From assembly GCA_039189975.1 (NCBI GenBank), contig JBCCYI010000076.1, positions 1 through 18,367 on the forward strand: a DNA stretch of 18,367 nt, in the 5' to 3' direction. Shown here one piece after another: positions 7,252 through 14,633 of this stretch. Source of the stretch: HLUCCA09 sp039189975. Its GTDB lineage: Bacteria > Pseudomonadota > Alphaproteobacteria > Rhodobacterales > Rhodobacteraceae. Position numbers and translations under genes: made by a program. The number at the start of each line of letters is the position of its first letter. The stretch's first letter is position 1. The notes beneath the pieces were generated by a model. The model was given only the letters and a program-made list of their open reading frames with translations, had not been told where the DNA came from and searched no databases.

Positions 7252-9207
7252 CTACGGCAGCGGGACCGAGAGCACTTGGCTGAAGAGAAAGGTGCAGGCG
7301 ACGATCAGCCCGGACACGCAGGACAGCAAGATCCCCCATCCCTTGACCGTAAATGTGTCGTGCTGTGCAACGAAGGTCAGAACCACACCCAGCAAGACGG
7401 CCGTCACACCAAACCCGAGCACCGGGAAGAGGAGCACCGCCGCAAACATTGCGAGCGGGAGGGCGGCCATCCGGATCCATGCGCCCTCGACCGGGTCTTC
7501 CGTGACACGCCGGGTCACAAGGAGCCGCACAAGGGCCAGGAGAACCAGGACAGCCATTGCCATCGCGATGGTGCGCGGGAAGACAGCCGCCTCCGGGTTG
7601 AGGTCCGCCGCTTGCTGCAAGGCCAAGAGCGCGATGCCGCCAGCAATCAGCAGCGCGATCAGGTCCCGCGTGACAGCGCCGGGCCGCGAAGGAGCGTGCG
7701 CGGCCTCCGGCGGGCGTGCGGACCGGGAGGCAAGGCGTTTGATGCGTGGCCAGAACGGGTAAAAGAACGTCAGCAGCGTGAGCGCGATGATTGCGATGGA
7801 GAGCGGGCGGCCGAAGAACTGTCCCCAAAGGTCCCCGATCGCGTCCCCGATGGTCCAGCTCTGGACGAAGCCCTGCTCCGCAATACGGCCCAGGATCAGC
7901 CCCAGCACAATGGGCGAGACGGCAAAGCCCCGTTTGCTGGCGAGCCATCCGATCACGCCGAGGCCAATCATGATGGCGATGTCCGACACGCTGTTGCGGA
8001 TTGCGAAAGTGCCAATCACCGTCATGAAGGCCACGGCGGGCACCAGCGCCGCCTTGGGCGCCCGCACGATGGCGCCATAGGCGAAGCGTCCGATCAGGAG
8101 GCCAACGGGCAACATCAGCACCGTCGCCAGGAGCAGGCCAAAGATGAACGTATAGACGATGCTCGCGCCATCCGAGAAGAGGCTGGGGCCGGTCCGAACC
8201 CCTTGCACGAGGAGCGCGCCAAGGATCACCGCATCCGGCGGCGTCCCGGGGATGCCGAGCACGAGCGTGGGAATAAAGCCACCGCCGACGGTGGCATTGT
8301 TGGCGGATTCCGTTGCGACGATCCCGCCCGGGTTACCCTCGCCGTAAGGGGTCTCGTCTTTGCTGGTGCGGCGCGCTTCGGAGTAGGCGACAAGCCCCGC
8401 GATCGAGCCGCCGGCTCCTGGCAGCGCGCCGACCATCGTGCCGACGACAGAACTGCGCAACACGTTGACCTTGTTTTTGAGAAGCAGCGTCAGGGCTTCC
8501 GGCAGGCGAAAGCCACGGGTTTGGTCAGGCGCCTTGAGGTGCCGGTCGGGCGTCGCGACGAGGTCGATCAGGACGGGGATGCAATAGAGGCCAATAAGGG
8601 CGGACACGGTCTCGACCCCGCCAAGCAGGGTATTGGATCCAAAGGTGAAGCGGACTTCGGCACTCGTCTCGGAAATCCCGATCATCGCGAGCAGAAGGCC
8701 GAAACAGGCGCCGATGACACCTTTCAGAAAGTCCCCGGTCGACAGGGCCGCGATCAATGACAGGCCGAAGACCGCCAACCAGAAGTACTCGACCGGGCCA
8801 AAGGCCAGAGCCGCTTCGGCCAGGGGCGGTGCCAGCAGGAGCAGCGCCAGCGCCCCGACGAGCCCGCCTATGACCGACGACAGACAGGCCACCGACACCG
8901 CGAGGTCGCCATCCCCGCGCTTGGCCATGGGATAGCCGTCAAAGGTGGTCGCGATGGCCGAAGGTGTCCCCGGCGTGTTCAGCAGGATCGCTGCATAGGC
9001 GCCGCCGTAGATTGCCCCGGTGTAGATCGCTCCCATCAGGATGAGCGCACTGTCGGGCGACATCGTGAACGTCAGCGGTACCAATACGGCGACGGCCATG
9101 GTCGCGGTGAGCCCCGGAATGGAGCCGATGATCGTTCCTGCGGCAACGCCGATCAGGGCGAGCACGAGATTGAGCGGCGACAGCGCACCGGCAACGAACT
9201 CTAGCAT
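7252..9207 (-). CDS. Fused TctA-TctB permease of a tripartite tricarboxylate transporter
   Basis: This is a 651-residue inner-membrane protein joining both permease subunits of a TTT transporter. Residues 1 to about 490 are TctA: the GSIPGLTATM and YGGAYAAILLNTPGTPSA motifs near the N-terminus, and a matching GALPGAGGSIAGLVAY plus GIPGTPPDA in the second half. A hydrophilic Ala/Pro/Arg-rich linker (about 490-515) leads to a four-helix TctB (DUF1468) domain ending in the family-typical SVPLP. In most TTT systems TctA and TctB are separate genes, with tctB first. The start at 9207 is preferred over 9240 because GGAGG lies 5 bases upstream. It works with the binding protein encoded upstream; neighbours suggest D-tartrate or a related hydroxy-dicarboxylate as substrate. 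Confidence 0.93.
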   Translation of the reverse strand: MLEFVAGALSPLNLVLALIGVAAGTIIGSIPGLTATMAVAVLVPLTFTMSPDSALILMGAIYTGAIYGGAYAAILLNTPGTPSAIATTFDGYPMAKRGDGDLAVSVACLSSVIGGLVGALALLLLAPPLAEAALAFGPVEYFWLAVFGLSLIAALSTGDFLKGVIGACFGLLLAMIGISETSAEVRFTFGSNTLLGGVETVSALIGLYCIPVLIDLVATPDRHLKAPDQTRGFRLPEALTLLLKNKVNVLRSSVVGTMVGALPGAGGSIAGLVAYSEARRTSKDETPYGEGNPGGIVATESANNATVGGGFIPTLVLGIPGTPPDAVILGALLVQGVRTGPSLFSDGASIVYTFIFGLLLATVLMLPVGLLIGRFAYGAIVRAPKAALVPAVAFMTVIGTFAIRNSVSDIAIMIGLGVIGWLASKRGFAVSPIVLGLILGRIAEQGFVQSWTIGDAIGDLWGQFFGRPLSIAIIALTLLTFFYPFWPRIKRLASRSARPPEAAHAPSRPGAVTRDLIALLIAGGIALLALQQAADLNPEAAVFPRTIAMAMAVLVLLALVRLLVTRRVTEDPVEGAWIRMAALPLAMFAAVLLFPVLGFGVTAVLLGVVLTFVAQHDTFTVKGWGILLSCVSGLIVACTFLFSQVLSVPLP

Positions 9208-9355
9208 CCGGACCTCCGGGGGCAGGGGGGAGCGGGGCAATGGGCATCACCGCACACGCGCGTCTCGCACCGCTGTGTCCGCCTTTGCCGGTCCGCGCCG
9301 GGGTGGCACCGGACCGGACGGGGTGGGCGGGCGATGGGAGGCCGTTGCGGTGGTG

Positions 9356-9387
9356 CATCGGGAGGCGCCCATAGGCGCCTCCCGATG
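9356..9387 (-). terminator. Perfect 14-bp hairpin between binding-protein and permease genes
   Basis: CATCGGGAGGCGCC and its exact reverse complement flank a 4-base loop (CATA on the plus strand). The hairpin begins 3 bases after the binding-protein gene's TAA. No U-run follows, so it is more likely an attenuator or a 3'-end mRNA stabiliser than a full intrinsic terminator. Either role would give more binding protein than permease. Confidence 0.75.
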
Positions 9388-9390
9388 GGC

Positions 9391-10341
9391 TTAGTCGATG
9401 ATCCCAGCGGTGCGTGCAGCGCTCAGATAGCCATCGGCCTTATCGGCGATGAAGGCGTCCATATCCGCGCCGTAGCCGACATCGACCAGCGCGAAGCCGC
9501 CATCGAGCATCTGTTGCTGGAACGCGGCGTCGGCGTTGATCGCCGCGATCGCATCGGAGACCTGCTGGCGCACGTCCTCGGAGGCCGTGTTGGGCACAGC
9601 GATACCGCGATACGCGCCAGAAACCATGTCGAAGCCCAGCTCGCGGAACGTCGGCACGTCGGGGAAGGCGGGGTGACGCTCTTCCATCGCGACGGCGAGC
9701 ATCCGGACCTTGTCACCCTGCGCGGCGCCAACGGTGGTGTAGCCCCACGCGGCCTTCACCTGCTTGCCCAAAAGGGCGGTGACGGAGGCGCCGGTGCCCT
9801 TAAAGGACACATAGGTGCTTTCGATGCCCGACATCGCGTCGAACTGCACCTGGGCAAGGTGGTTGGCCGTGCCCTTGCCCGATCCTGAGAAAATCACCTG
9901 CTTGGGGTTTGCCTTGGCATCGTCGACAAGGTCCTGGAGCGTCATGTACGGGCTGTCGGCCGTCACGACGATCGCGTCGGGCGTGTAGTGAAACATGTAG
10001 ACGGCCGCGAGATCGTCCGTCTGAAACCCGACGTCGCCCTGTTGGGGCTTGATGATGATGTGCGGCAGGTTGATGCCCATAATGACGGAGCCGTCGCCAG
10101 CCATGTTGTTGAGCTGCGACCAGCCCACCGCGCCGCCGCCACCGGGCTGATAGTTGACCACCATCTGCTCGCCGAAGAGCTTCTCGAAGAAAGGCTGCTG
10201 GAAGCGCGCCGTGATGTCGGATTCTCCGCCTGGTCCGAAGGGGATGATGTAGTCAACGCTGCCTTTGGGGAAATCCTCGGCCGCCGCGGCGCCGGCCGTT
10301 GCAGCCAGGGCCAAAGCCAAAAGGGCTGTTCTCATTCTCAT
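9391..10341 (-). CDS. TctC-family periplasmic substrate-binding protein
   Basis: This 316-residue protein has a short signal peptide (MRMRTALLALALAATAGAAAA, likely cleaved before EDFP). Its mature sequence is typical of the TctC/Bug family: a VDYIIPFGPGGESD opening, a VVNYQPGGGG loop, and FSGSGKGTANH and DVPTFRELGFD segments. Such proteins capture carboxylates in the periplasm for the TctA/TctB permease. The start at 10341 is supported by GGAGGAG about 6 bases upstream; the ORF extends 34 codons further up without a signal-peptide-like start. It lies between the dehydrogenase and permease genes, transcribed in the same direction. By its neighbour tarD the ligand may be D-tartrate, but this cannot be read from the sequence. 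Confidence 0.93.
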   Translation of the reverse strand: MRMRTALLALALAATAGAAAAEDFPKGSVDYIIPFGPGGESDITARFQQPFFEKLFGEQMVVNYQPGGGGAVGWSQLNNMAGDGSVIMGINLPHIIIKPQQGDVGFQTDDLAAVYMFHYTPDAIVVTADSPYMTLQDLVDDAKANPKQVIFSGSGKGTANHLAQVQFDAMSGIESTYVSFKGTGASVTALLGKQVKAAWGYTTVGAAQGDKVRMLAVAMEERHPAFPDVPTFRELGFDMVSGAYRGIAVPNTASEDVRQQVSDAIAAINADAAFQQQMLDGGFALVDVGYGADMDAFIADKADGYLSAARTAGIID

Positions 10342-10457
10342 TGTTTTCTCCTCCCACATGAGACGTGATCTTCTTGTTTTCTCGCTGTTTGTTGGTCCAG
10401 CGTTCGTGCGAACAGCTTGCATCTTTCCGGCCGGTGAGCGCAAGCCATGTTCTGGCG
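10342..10457 (-). other. Spacer between dehydrogenase and binding-protein genes
   Basis: This 116-base gap includes the GGAGGAG ribosome-binding site of the downstream gene. It also holds a short inverted repeat (GTTCG-CA-CGAAC on the minus strand, around 10401-10412) that could be an operator or part of a processing site. No clear promoter was seen. Confidence 0.3.
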
Positions 10458-11414
10458 CTACTCCTCCCGGTTTGCGCTCCGCGCCTTGCGCAGAGCGGCG
10501 CAGACGTTTTCTACGGTCATTTGGCTGACCCGGGCATTCGCCTCCCGTGTGACCCCTGCGATATGCGGTGTCAGGATCAGGTTCGGACAGGCGGAGAAGC
10601 GCGCCGCCGCCGGGCCGGAGAGCGGCTCGGTCTCGAAGACGTCCAGTGCCGCTCCGCCCAAATGCCCTGTGATCAGGGCATCGACGAGGGCGGGCGCGTC
10701 GACGATGCCACCGCGTGCGGTGTTGATCAGCAATGCGCCGGGCTTCATCTGCAAAAGCGCGTCAGGCCCGAGCAGGCCCGCCGTGCTGTCCGTCAGTGGC
10801 ACATGCAGCGAGAGGACGTCTGCGACTGACAGCAGGCGCTCAAAGGTCTCCGACCGGGCCCCCGACCACGCCGGGTCCGTCTTGCTCAGATACGGGTCAT
10901 GGGCGACGATCGTCATGCCGAGGGCCCGTGCCACATCGGCGACGGCCCGGGCAATCGCGCCGTAGCCCACAAGGCCGAGCGTGAGGCCCGAGACTTCGCC
11001 GCCCTGCCCAAGCGCGGCGCGGGGCCACGCACCCGACGCGACCTCGGCTGTCGCGGCAAAGACGCCCCGCCGCAGCGCCAGCATCGCTCCGATCACGTAT
11101 TCCACGACCGATTGCGTGTTTGCGCCGGTGGCGGGCCACACCGTGATCCCGCGCTGCGCACATGCTGCAAGGTCGATGTTTTCGAGCCCGACGCCCAGGC
11201 GCCCCACGACGCGCAGAGCAGGAGCCGCGGCGAGCAGGGACGGGTCGACCCGCGTCCGGTTGCGCACGATGAGCGCATCGGCATCCAAGACTGCGCTGCG
11301 GAGAGCATTAGGGTCATCGACAAGGCCGGGGTCGTACAGGACCCGTTCGCCTGCGCCGAAGGCGGCGAGGGCCGCCTCGTCAAGGAACTCGGAGATTACG
11401 ATCTTGTCTGCCAT
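10458..11414 (-). CDS. NAD-dependent D-2-hydroxyacid dehydrogenase family protein
   Basis: This is a 318-residue enzyme of the phosphoglycerate-dehydrogenase-like family. The Rossmann motif GLVGYGAIAR (147-156) is followed by HDP with Asp173, which favours NAD over NADP. The catalytic set is present: Arg234 in NTARGG, Glu263 in DVFETEP and His284 in TPHIAG. By recall, the N-terminus (KIVISEFLDEAAL, then ADALIVRNRT) and the RLGVGLENIDL motif resemble (S)-sulfolactate dehydrogenase (SlcC) proteins, whose substrate is a malate-like hydroxyacid. Beside a tartrate dehydratase it might oxidise or reduce tartrate, malate or hydroxypyruvate; this is inference. The start at 11414 has AAAGG about 7 bases upstream. 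The 58-codon extension to 11588 runs into the divergent promoter region and was rejected. Confidence 0.9.
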   Translation of the reverse strand: MADKIVISEFLDEAALAAFGAGERVLYDPGLVDDPNALRSAVLDADALIVRNRTRVDPSLLAAAPALRVVGRLGVGLENIDLAACAQRGITVWPATGANTQSVVEYVIGAMLALRRGVFAATAEVASGAWPRAALGQGGEVSGLTLGLVGYGAIARAVADVARALGMTIVAHDPYLSKTDPAWSGARSETFERLLSVADVLSLHVPLTDSTAGLLGPDALLQMKPGALLINTARGGIVDAPALVDALITGHLGGAALDVFETEPLSGPAAARFSACPNLILTPHIAGVTREANARVSQMTVENVCAALRKARSANREE

Positions 11415-11641
11415 GTCTTGCCTTTCTGTGCGCGCGAGAACGGGGCGCGCGATGCAGCGCAGTCTGATCGCTTTTTCGCGCCGCAAACAGGCGAAAAGAG
11501 CCGCGACGCGCGGGCGCAGACGCGCGCGGCGTCTTGCGGCGGATCGCACATCGGCCTCCGCGAAAGTGGGCGACGTTCTGCGATTCACCCTCCGGTCAGA
11601 CCGGCATATGGTGACACCAGATCCACAGGAGGGGGCCGTGT
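11415..11641. promoter_or_regulatory. Divergent promoter region with two GntR/FadR-like palindromes
   Basis: This 227-base spacer separates the dehydrogenase-TTT operon (minus) from tarD (plus). CCGGTCAGACCGG (11592-11604) and TGGTGACACCA (11609-11619) are two GGT-NNN-ACC palindromes with centres 16 bases apart. The second matches TGGT-NNN-ACCA exactly, the half-site pattern of FadR-subfamily GntR repressors. They lie just upstream of the tarD ribosome-binding site (AGGAGG, 11627-11632), well placed to block its transcription. No regulator gene is in the window. Confidence 0.5.
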
Positions 11642-12805
11642 ATGCGAATTGTTGATATCTGCGAGGTGACCAAACCGATCTCTTCGCCCATCCGTAACGC
11701 CTACATCGATTTTTCGAAGATGACGGCGAGCCTCGTGGCTGTTGTGACCGATGTTGAACGCAACGGTCGGCGTGTGGTCGGCTACGGCTTTAATTCCAAC
11801 GGGCGCTACGGCCAGGGCGGCCTGATCCGCGAGCGTTTTCGGGACCGTATTCTGGAGGCGGATCCGGCGACGCTGCTCACTGGTGACGGCCGCAACCTTG
11901 ATCCGGCTGCGGTCTGGGCGGCGATGATGCAAAACGAAAAGCCGGGCGGGCATGGGGAGCGCTCGGTCGCTGTTGGTACGATCGACATGGCCGTGTGGGA
12001 CGCGGTGGCCAAGATCGCGGACATGCCGCTTTTTCGCCTGCTGGCAGCGCGCGAGGGGATCGCGGCGAACCCGAGGGTCTTTGTCTATGCGGCGGGGGGG
12101 TATTACTACCCCGGTAAGGACGATGGGGCGTTGCGCGCGGAGATGCGCAGCTATGTCGAGCGGGGGTATACCGTCGTCAAGATGAAGATCGGGGGAGCGT
12201 CGATCGAAGAGGACAAGCGGCGGATCGAGGCCGTGCTGACCGAGATCGGCGACGCGGCACAACTTGCGGTCGACGCAAACGGGCGCTTCGATCTGGAGAC
12301 CGCCATCGCCTATGCCAAGATGCTGCGCGCCTATCCGCTTTTCTGGTTCGAAGAGATCGGTGATCCGCTGGACTATCAGCTTCAGGCCGCCATGACCGCG
12401 GTCTACCCGGGTCCGATGGCCACGGGGGAGAACCTCTTTTCCCATCACGATGCGCGCAATCTGCTGCGCTATGGTGGGATGCGGCCGGATCGGGACTGGC
12501 TCCAGTTTGACTGCGCGCTGTCCTATGGACTGGTAGAGTACCTGCGGACCTTGGATGTGTTGCGCGCGTACGGCTGGTCGCCCTCGCGGTGTATTCCGCA
12601 TGGGGGGCACCAGATGTCCTTGAACATCGCGGCCGGGCTGGGTCTGGGCGGCAACGAAAGCTATCCCGATCTGTTTCAGCCCTACGGCGGGTTTCCCGAT
12701 GCAGTGCAGGTGGAGGACGGCCACATTGTTATGCCCGACTTGCCGGGTATCGGCTTTGAGGGAAAGTCGGACTTGATTGCCGTCATGCGGGATTTGGCCG
12801 CGTAA
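11642..12805 (+). CDS. tarD: D(-)-tartrate dehydratase (enolase superfamily)
   Basis: This is a 387-residue enzyme that dehydrates D-tartrate to enol-oxaloacetate. By recall it is nearly collinear with Bradyrhizobium japonicum TarD (389 residues): the N-terminal TKPISSPIRNAYIDF, GYGFNSNGRYGQGGLIRERF and NEKPGGHGERSVAVGTIDMA segments all match. The KxK catalytic motif is Lys180/Lys182 (VVKMKIGG). Metal ligands fall at Asp211 (AVDANGRF), Glu237 (FWFEEIGDP) and Glu263 (ATGENLF). The second acid/base is His320 (CIPHGGHQ). The start is set by AGGAGG 9 bases upstream. It is divergent from a TTT transporter operon, which suggests uptake and breakdown of D-tartrate as one unit. The near-identity of active-site segments makes this one of the surest calls here. 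Confidence 0.93.
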   Translation: MRIVDICEVTKPISSPIRNAYIDFSKMTASLVAVVTDVERNGRRVVGYGFNSNGRYGQGGLIRERFRDRILEADPATLLTGDGRNLDPAAVWAAMMQNEKPGGHGERSVAVGTIDMAVWDAVAKIADMPLFRLLAAREGIAANPRVFVYAAGGYYYPGKDDGALRAEMRSYVERGYTVVKMKIGGASIEEDKRRIEAVLTEIGDAAQLAVDANGRFDLETAIAYAKMLRAYPLFWFEEIGDPLDYQLQAAMTAVYPGPMATGENLFSHHDARNLLRYGGMRPDRDWLQFDCALSYGLVEYLRTLDVLRAYGWSPSRCIPHGGHQMSLNIAAGLGLGGNESYPDLFQPYGGFPDAVQVEDGHIVMPDLPGIGFEGKSDLIAVMRDLAA

Positions 12806-13409
12806 CGCGCGGCGACGGACGCGGTGCTCTTTGCCGCGTGACCTGGCGTTTGTCCTCGGCACGGTGGCCTGAAGCGGCTGCCTGTCTCGTCCTGCGTTCG
12901 ATGCGCGTGCAATGGGTCTCGCATGGCTGATGCGCCGCGCGTGCACGCGCAAAACGCCTTCTGGTGCGCGGATCGGTGTCGTCGCGGCGCCCGCTATGCT
13001 GCCCCGGCACGGCATTCTTCTGCCTTAATCCGGGGTTATCTCCTGCGGTGTTAGGGCGGTAGTGCCGACGGGCCCTGCGTCGGCGAGCGAGAACGAGTGC
13101 AGGTGGACAGGTCGTGGAATTCGTTGACGAATGGGCATCAGGCGCCACGCTGAAGTCGCCGACCGTCCGGCGGGCCATGCGTCCATCCGCGCGGCCTTCT
13201 CGGGCACTTTTCTCCCAGGTCGAAGTCCGTGTGGGCGGAATCTGCGCATTGCTTCGCGCCACCGACCCCCTGACTGCCCCGTGTCCACTTGTCCGAGCGA
13301 CTGTGCCGACCCATGCGCTGGGTCGGGTGTCCGGACCGGGTCCAAGGCGGGCCTCCGCATTTGCCGGAGCAGGAGTTGCCGGGTGGGCCGCGTCGGACCG
13401 GTGCTCTGC
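12806..13409. other. Gene-poor 604-base spacer with several hairpins
   Basis: No convincing gene is present. Visible structures are a 6-bp hairpin ACGCGG/CCGCGT at 12819-12839 just after tarD (a weak terminator candidate without a U-tract), a 14-base perfect palindrome GCGCGTGCACGCGC at 12937-12950, a 7-bp hairpin GCCGACG/CGTCGGC at 13064-13084, and an 8-bp hairpin CCGACCCA/TGGGTCGG at 13306-13326. Open frames through here have atypical third-base composition. Confidence 0.5.
13306..13326 (+). promoter_or_regulatory. 8-bp hairpin upstream of the ATP-grasp gene
   Basis: CCGACCCA and TGGGTCGG are perfect inverted repeats around a 5-base loop (TGCGC), ending about 83 bases before the ATP-grasp start codon. 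This may be a leader structure or operator. No promoter elements are clear nearby. Confidence 0.3.
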
Positions 13410-14627
13410 ATGACGTCGCGCGCCTCCTCCCCCACTGTGCTGCGTCTGGGCAACTACCGCCCCGCGCTCACCGTCGCGCGCAGTCTGCGGGCGCGGGGGC
13501 ATCAGATCTGGGTCAGTCGGGACAATGGGTCCGGCGCCGCGCATGCCTCCCGCGCCGTGACAGGCATCTGGGACGATCCGGGCAGCACCGATCCGGCACT
13601 GCAATATGATGCCCTTGCCGCGTTTCTTGCCGAGCGGCCTGACATCGAGATCGTCTTTCCGCTTCAAGAGCACTATGTGCGCGGCTTCTTCGCCAACCGG
13701 CACCGCCTGCCGGATGACAGGCTCTATATCATGCCCAATCGGACGGCTGCGGAGATCTGTGCCGACAAGAGCGCGTTGCTCGATATTGTGACGGAAGCCG
13801 GGCTGCCCTGCGCACGGAACGCAACGGTGTACAGCCTCGACGAATTGCACAGCGCGCAGGCCCAGATCGGGTTTCCGCTGGTGGTGAAGCCGGTCGACAG
13901 TACGATCTGGCTCGGCGCGCAGAAGGTGCTCATCTGCCGGGACGCGGCAGAGTTCGCGGCGGCCTTTCCCGCATGGCCGGCGCCGCACAGCGCGCTGATC
14001 GTTCAGACCTATGTCGACGGTCCGCGCGTGAACCTTTATTTCGCCGCAAAGAATGGGCGCCCGATCCGGTATCTGGCCGCCCGGATCGGCGCCACGGATC
14101 TGCGGGATGGCACCGGGCTTGCAACGGACGGAGTGACCATCCCGGTCGAGCCTCGCCTGCGCGAGATGGCAGATGCCCTGCTCGAGATCCTCGACTATCA
14201 CGGGGTTGGATGCATCCAGGTGCTGCAGGACCGCCACACAGGTGCCTTGAGCTTCCTGGAGATCAACGCGCGCATCGGCGGCAACCACGCGATCACGGAT
14301 CATTGTGGCATGGGACTGGACAGTCTGGCGCTGGATCTCGCAGCTGGGCATCCTGTCGCGGACCGGCTTGTGATTGGCCGGTCCGGCGTCCGCTATGTCT
14401 GGACGAAGGGTGCCTTGCGTGGAGCAGCCTCCGCATTGCGTCACGGTGAGACAGGAAGACTGGGCTTTGCGCTGCGGGTTGCGCGGGCCCTGCGCCTCGC
14501 GGTGACCACGCGAGCACAAGTGACTTTCTGCTGGTCCGACCCGCTGCCAAGCCTCGTCATTCTGGGCCAGGGCGCGCCGAATGCCCTCCGGTCTGTCCGG
14601 CGCGGCACGCGCCGTGCCAGCGTGTGA
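13410..14627 (+). CDS. ATP-grasp ligase of the COG3919 (carboxylate-amine ligase-like) type
   Basis: This is a 405-residue ATP-grasp enzyme. Such enzymes activate a carboxylate as acyl-phosphate and join it to an amine or other nucleophile. The N-terminal pre-ATP-grasp fold starts VLRLGNYRPALTVARSLRARGH (10-31). The ATP-binding lysine is in FPLVVKP (Lys160), followed by a loop ending GAQKV. The adenine-side strand is LIVQTYVDGPRVN. Metal ligands fit the carbamoyl-phosphate-synthase pattern: Gln270 (GCIQVLQD), Glu284 and Asn286 (FLEINARIGGNHA). The C-terminal GVRYVWTKGAL and FCWSDPLPSL segments recall COG3919 proteins. The ORF is open to 13131, but the start at 13410 fits the fold best; its ribosome-binding site is poor. 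The membrane-protein gene follows by 6 bases, so they are probably co-expressed. The substrates are unknown. Confidence 0.87.
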   Translation: MTSRASSPTVLRLGNYRPALTVARSLRARGHQIWVSRDNGSGAAHASRAVTGIWDDPGSTDPALQYDALAAFLAERPDIEIVFPLQEHYVRGFFANRHRLPDDRLYIMPNRTAAEICADKSALLDIVTEAGLPCARNATVYSLDELHSAQAQIGFPLVVKPVDSTIWLGAQKVLICRDAAEFAAAFPAWPAPHSALIVQTYVDGPRVNLYFAAKNGRPIRYLAARIGATDLRDGTGLATDGVTIPVEPRLREMADALLEILDYHGVGCIQVLQDRHTGALSFLEINARIGGNHAITDHCGMGLDSLALDLAAGHPVADRLVIGRSGVRYVWTKGALRGAASALRHGETGRLGFALRVARALRLAVTTRAQVTFCWSDPLPSLVILGQGAPNALRSVRRGTRRASV

Positions 14628-14633
14628 CGTCGC

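Noticed and set aside
7114..8760. 548-codon plus-strand frame opposite the permease
   Set aside because: The translation is very rich in Arg, His, Gln and Asp with no motif and mirrors the hydrophobic codons of the real TctA-TctB gene.
13114..13413. GTG-started 99-codon frame whose TGA overlaps the ATP-grasp ATG (ATGA)
   Set aside because: The overlap looks like coupling, but third-position GC is about 65 percent against over 80 percent in a sampled stretch of the neighbouring gene, there is no good ribosome-binding site, and the product looks random.
12783..14519. 578-codon minus-strand frame over the ATP-grasp gene
   Set aside because: The ATP-grasp protein on the plus strand has all its active-site motifs; the antisense product has none.
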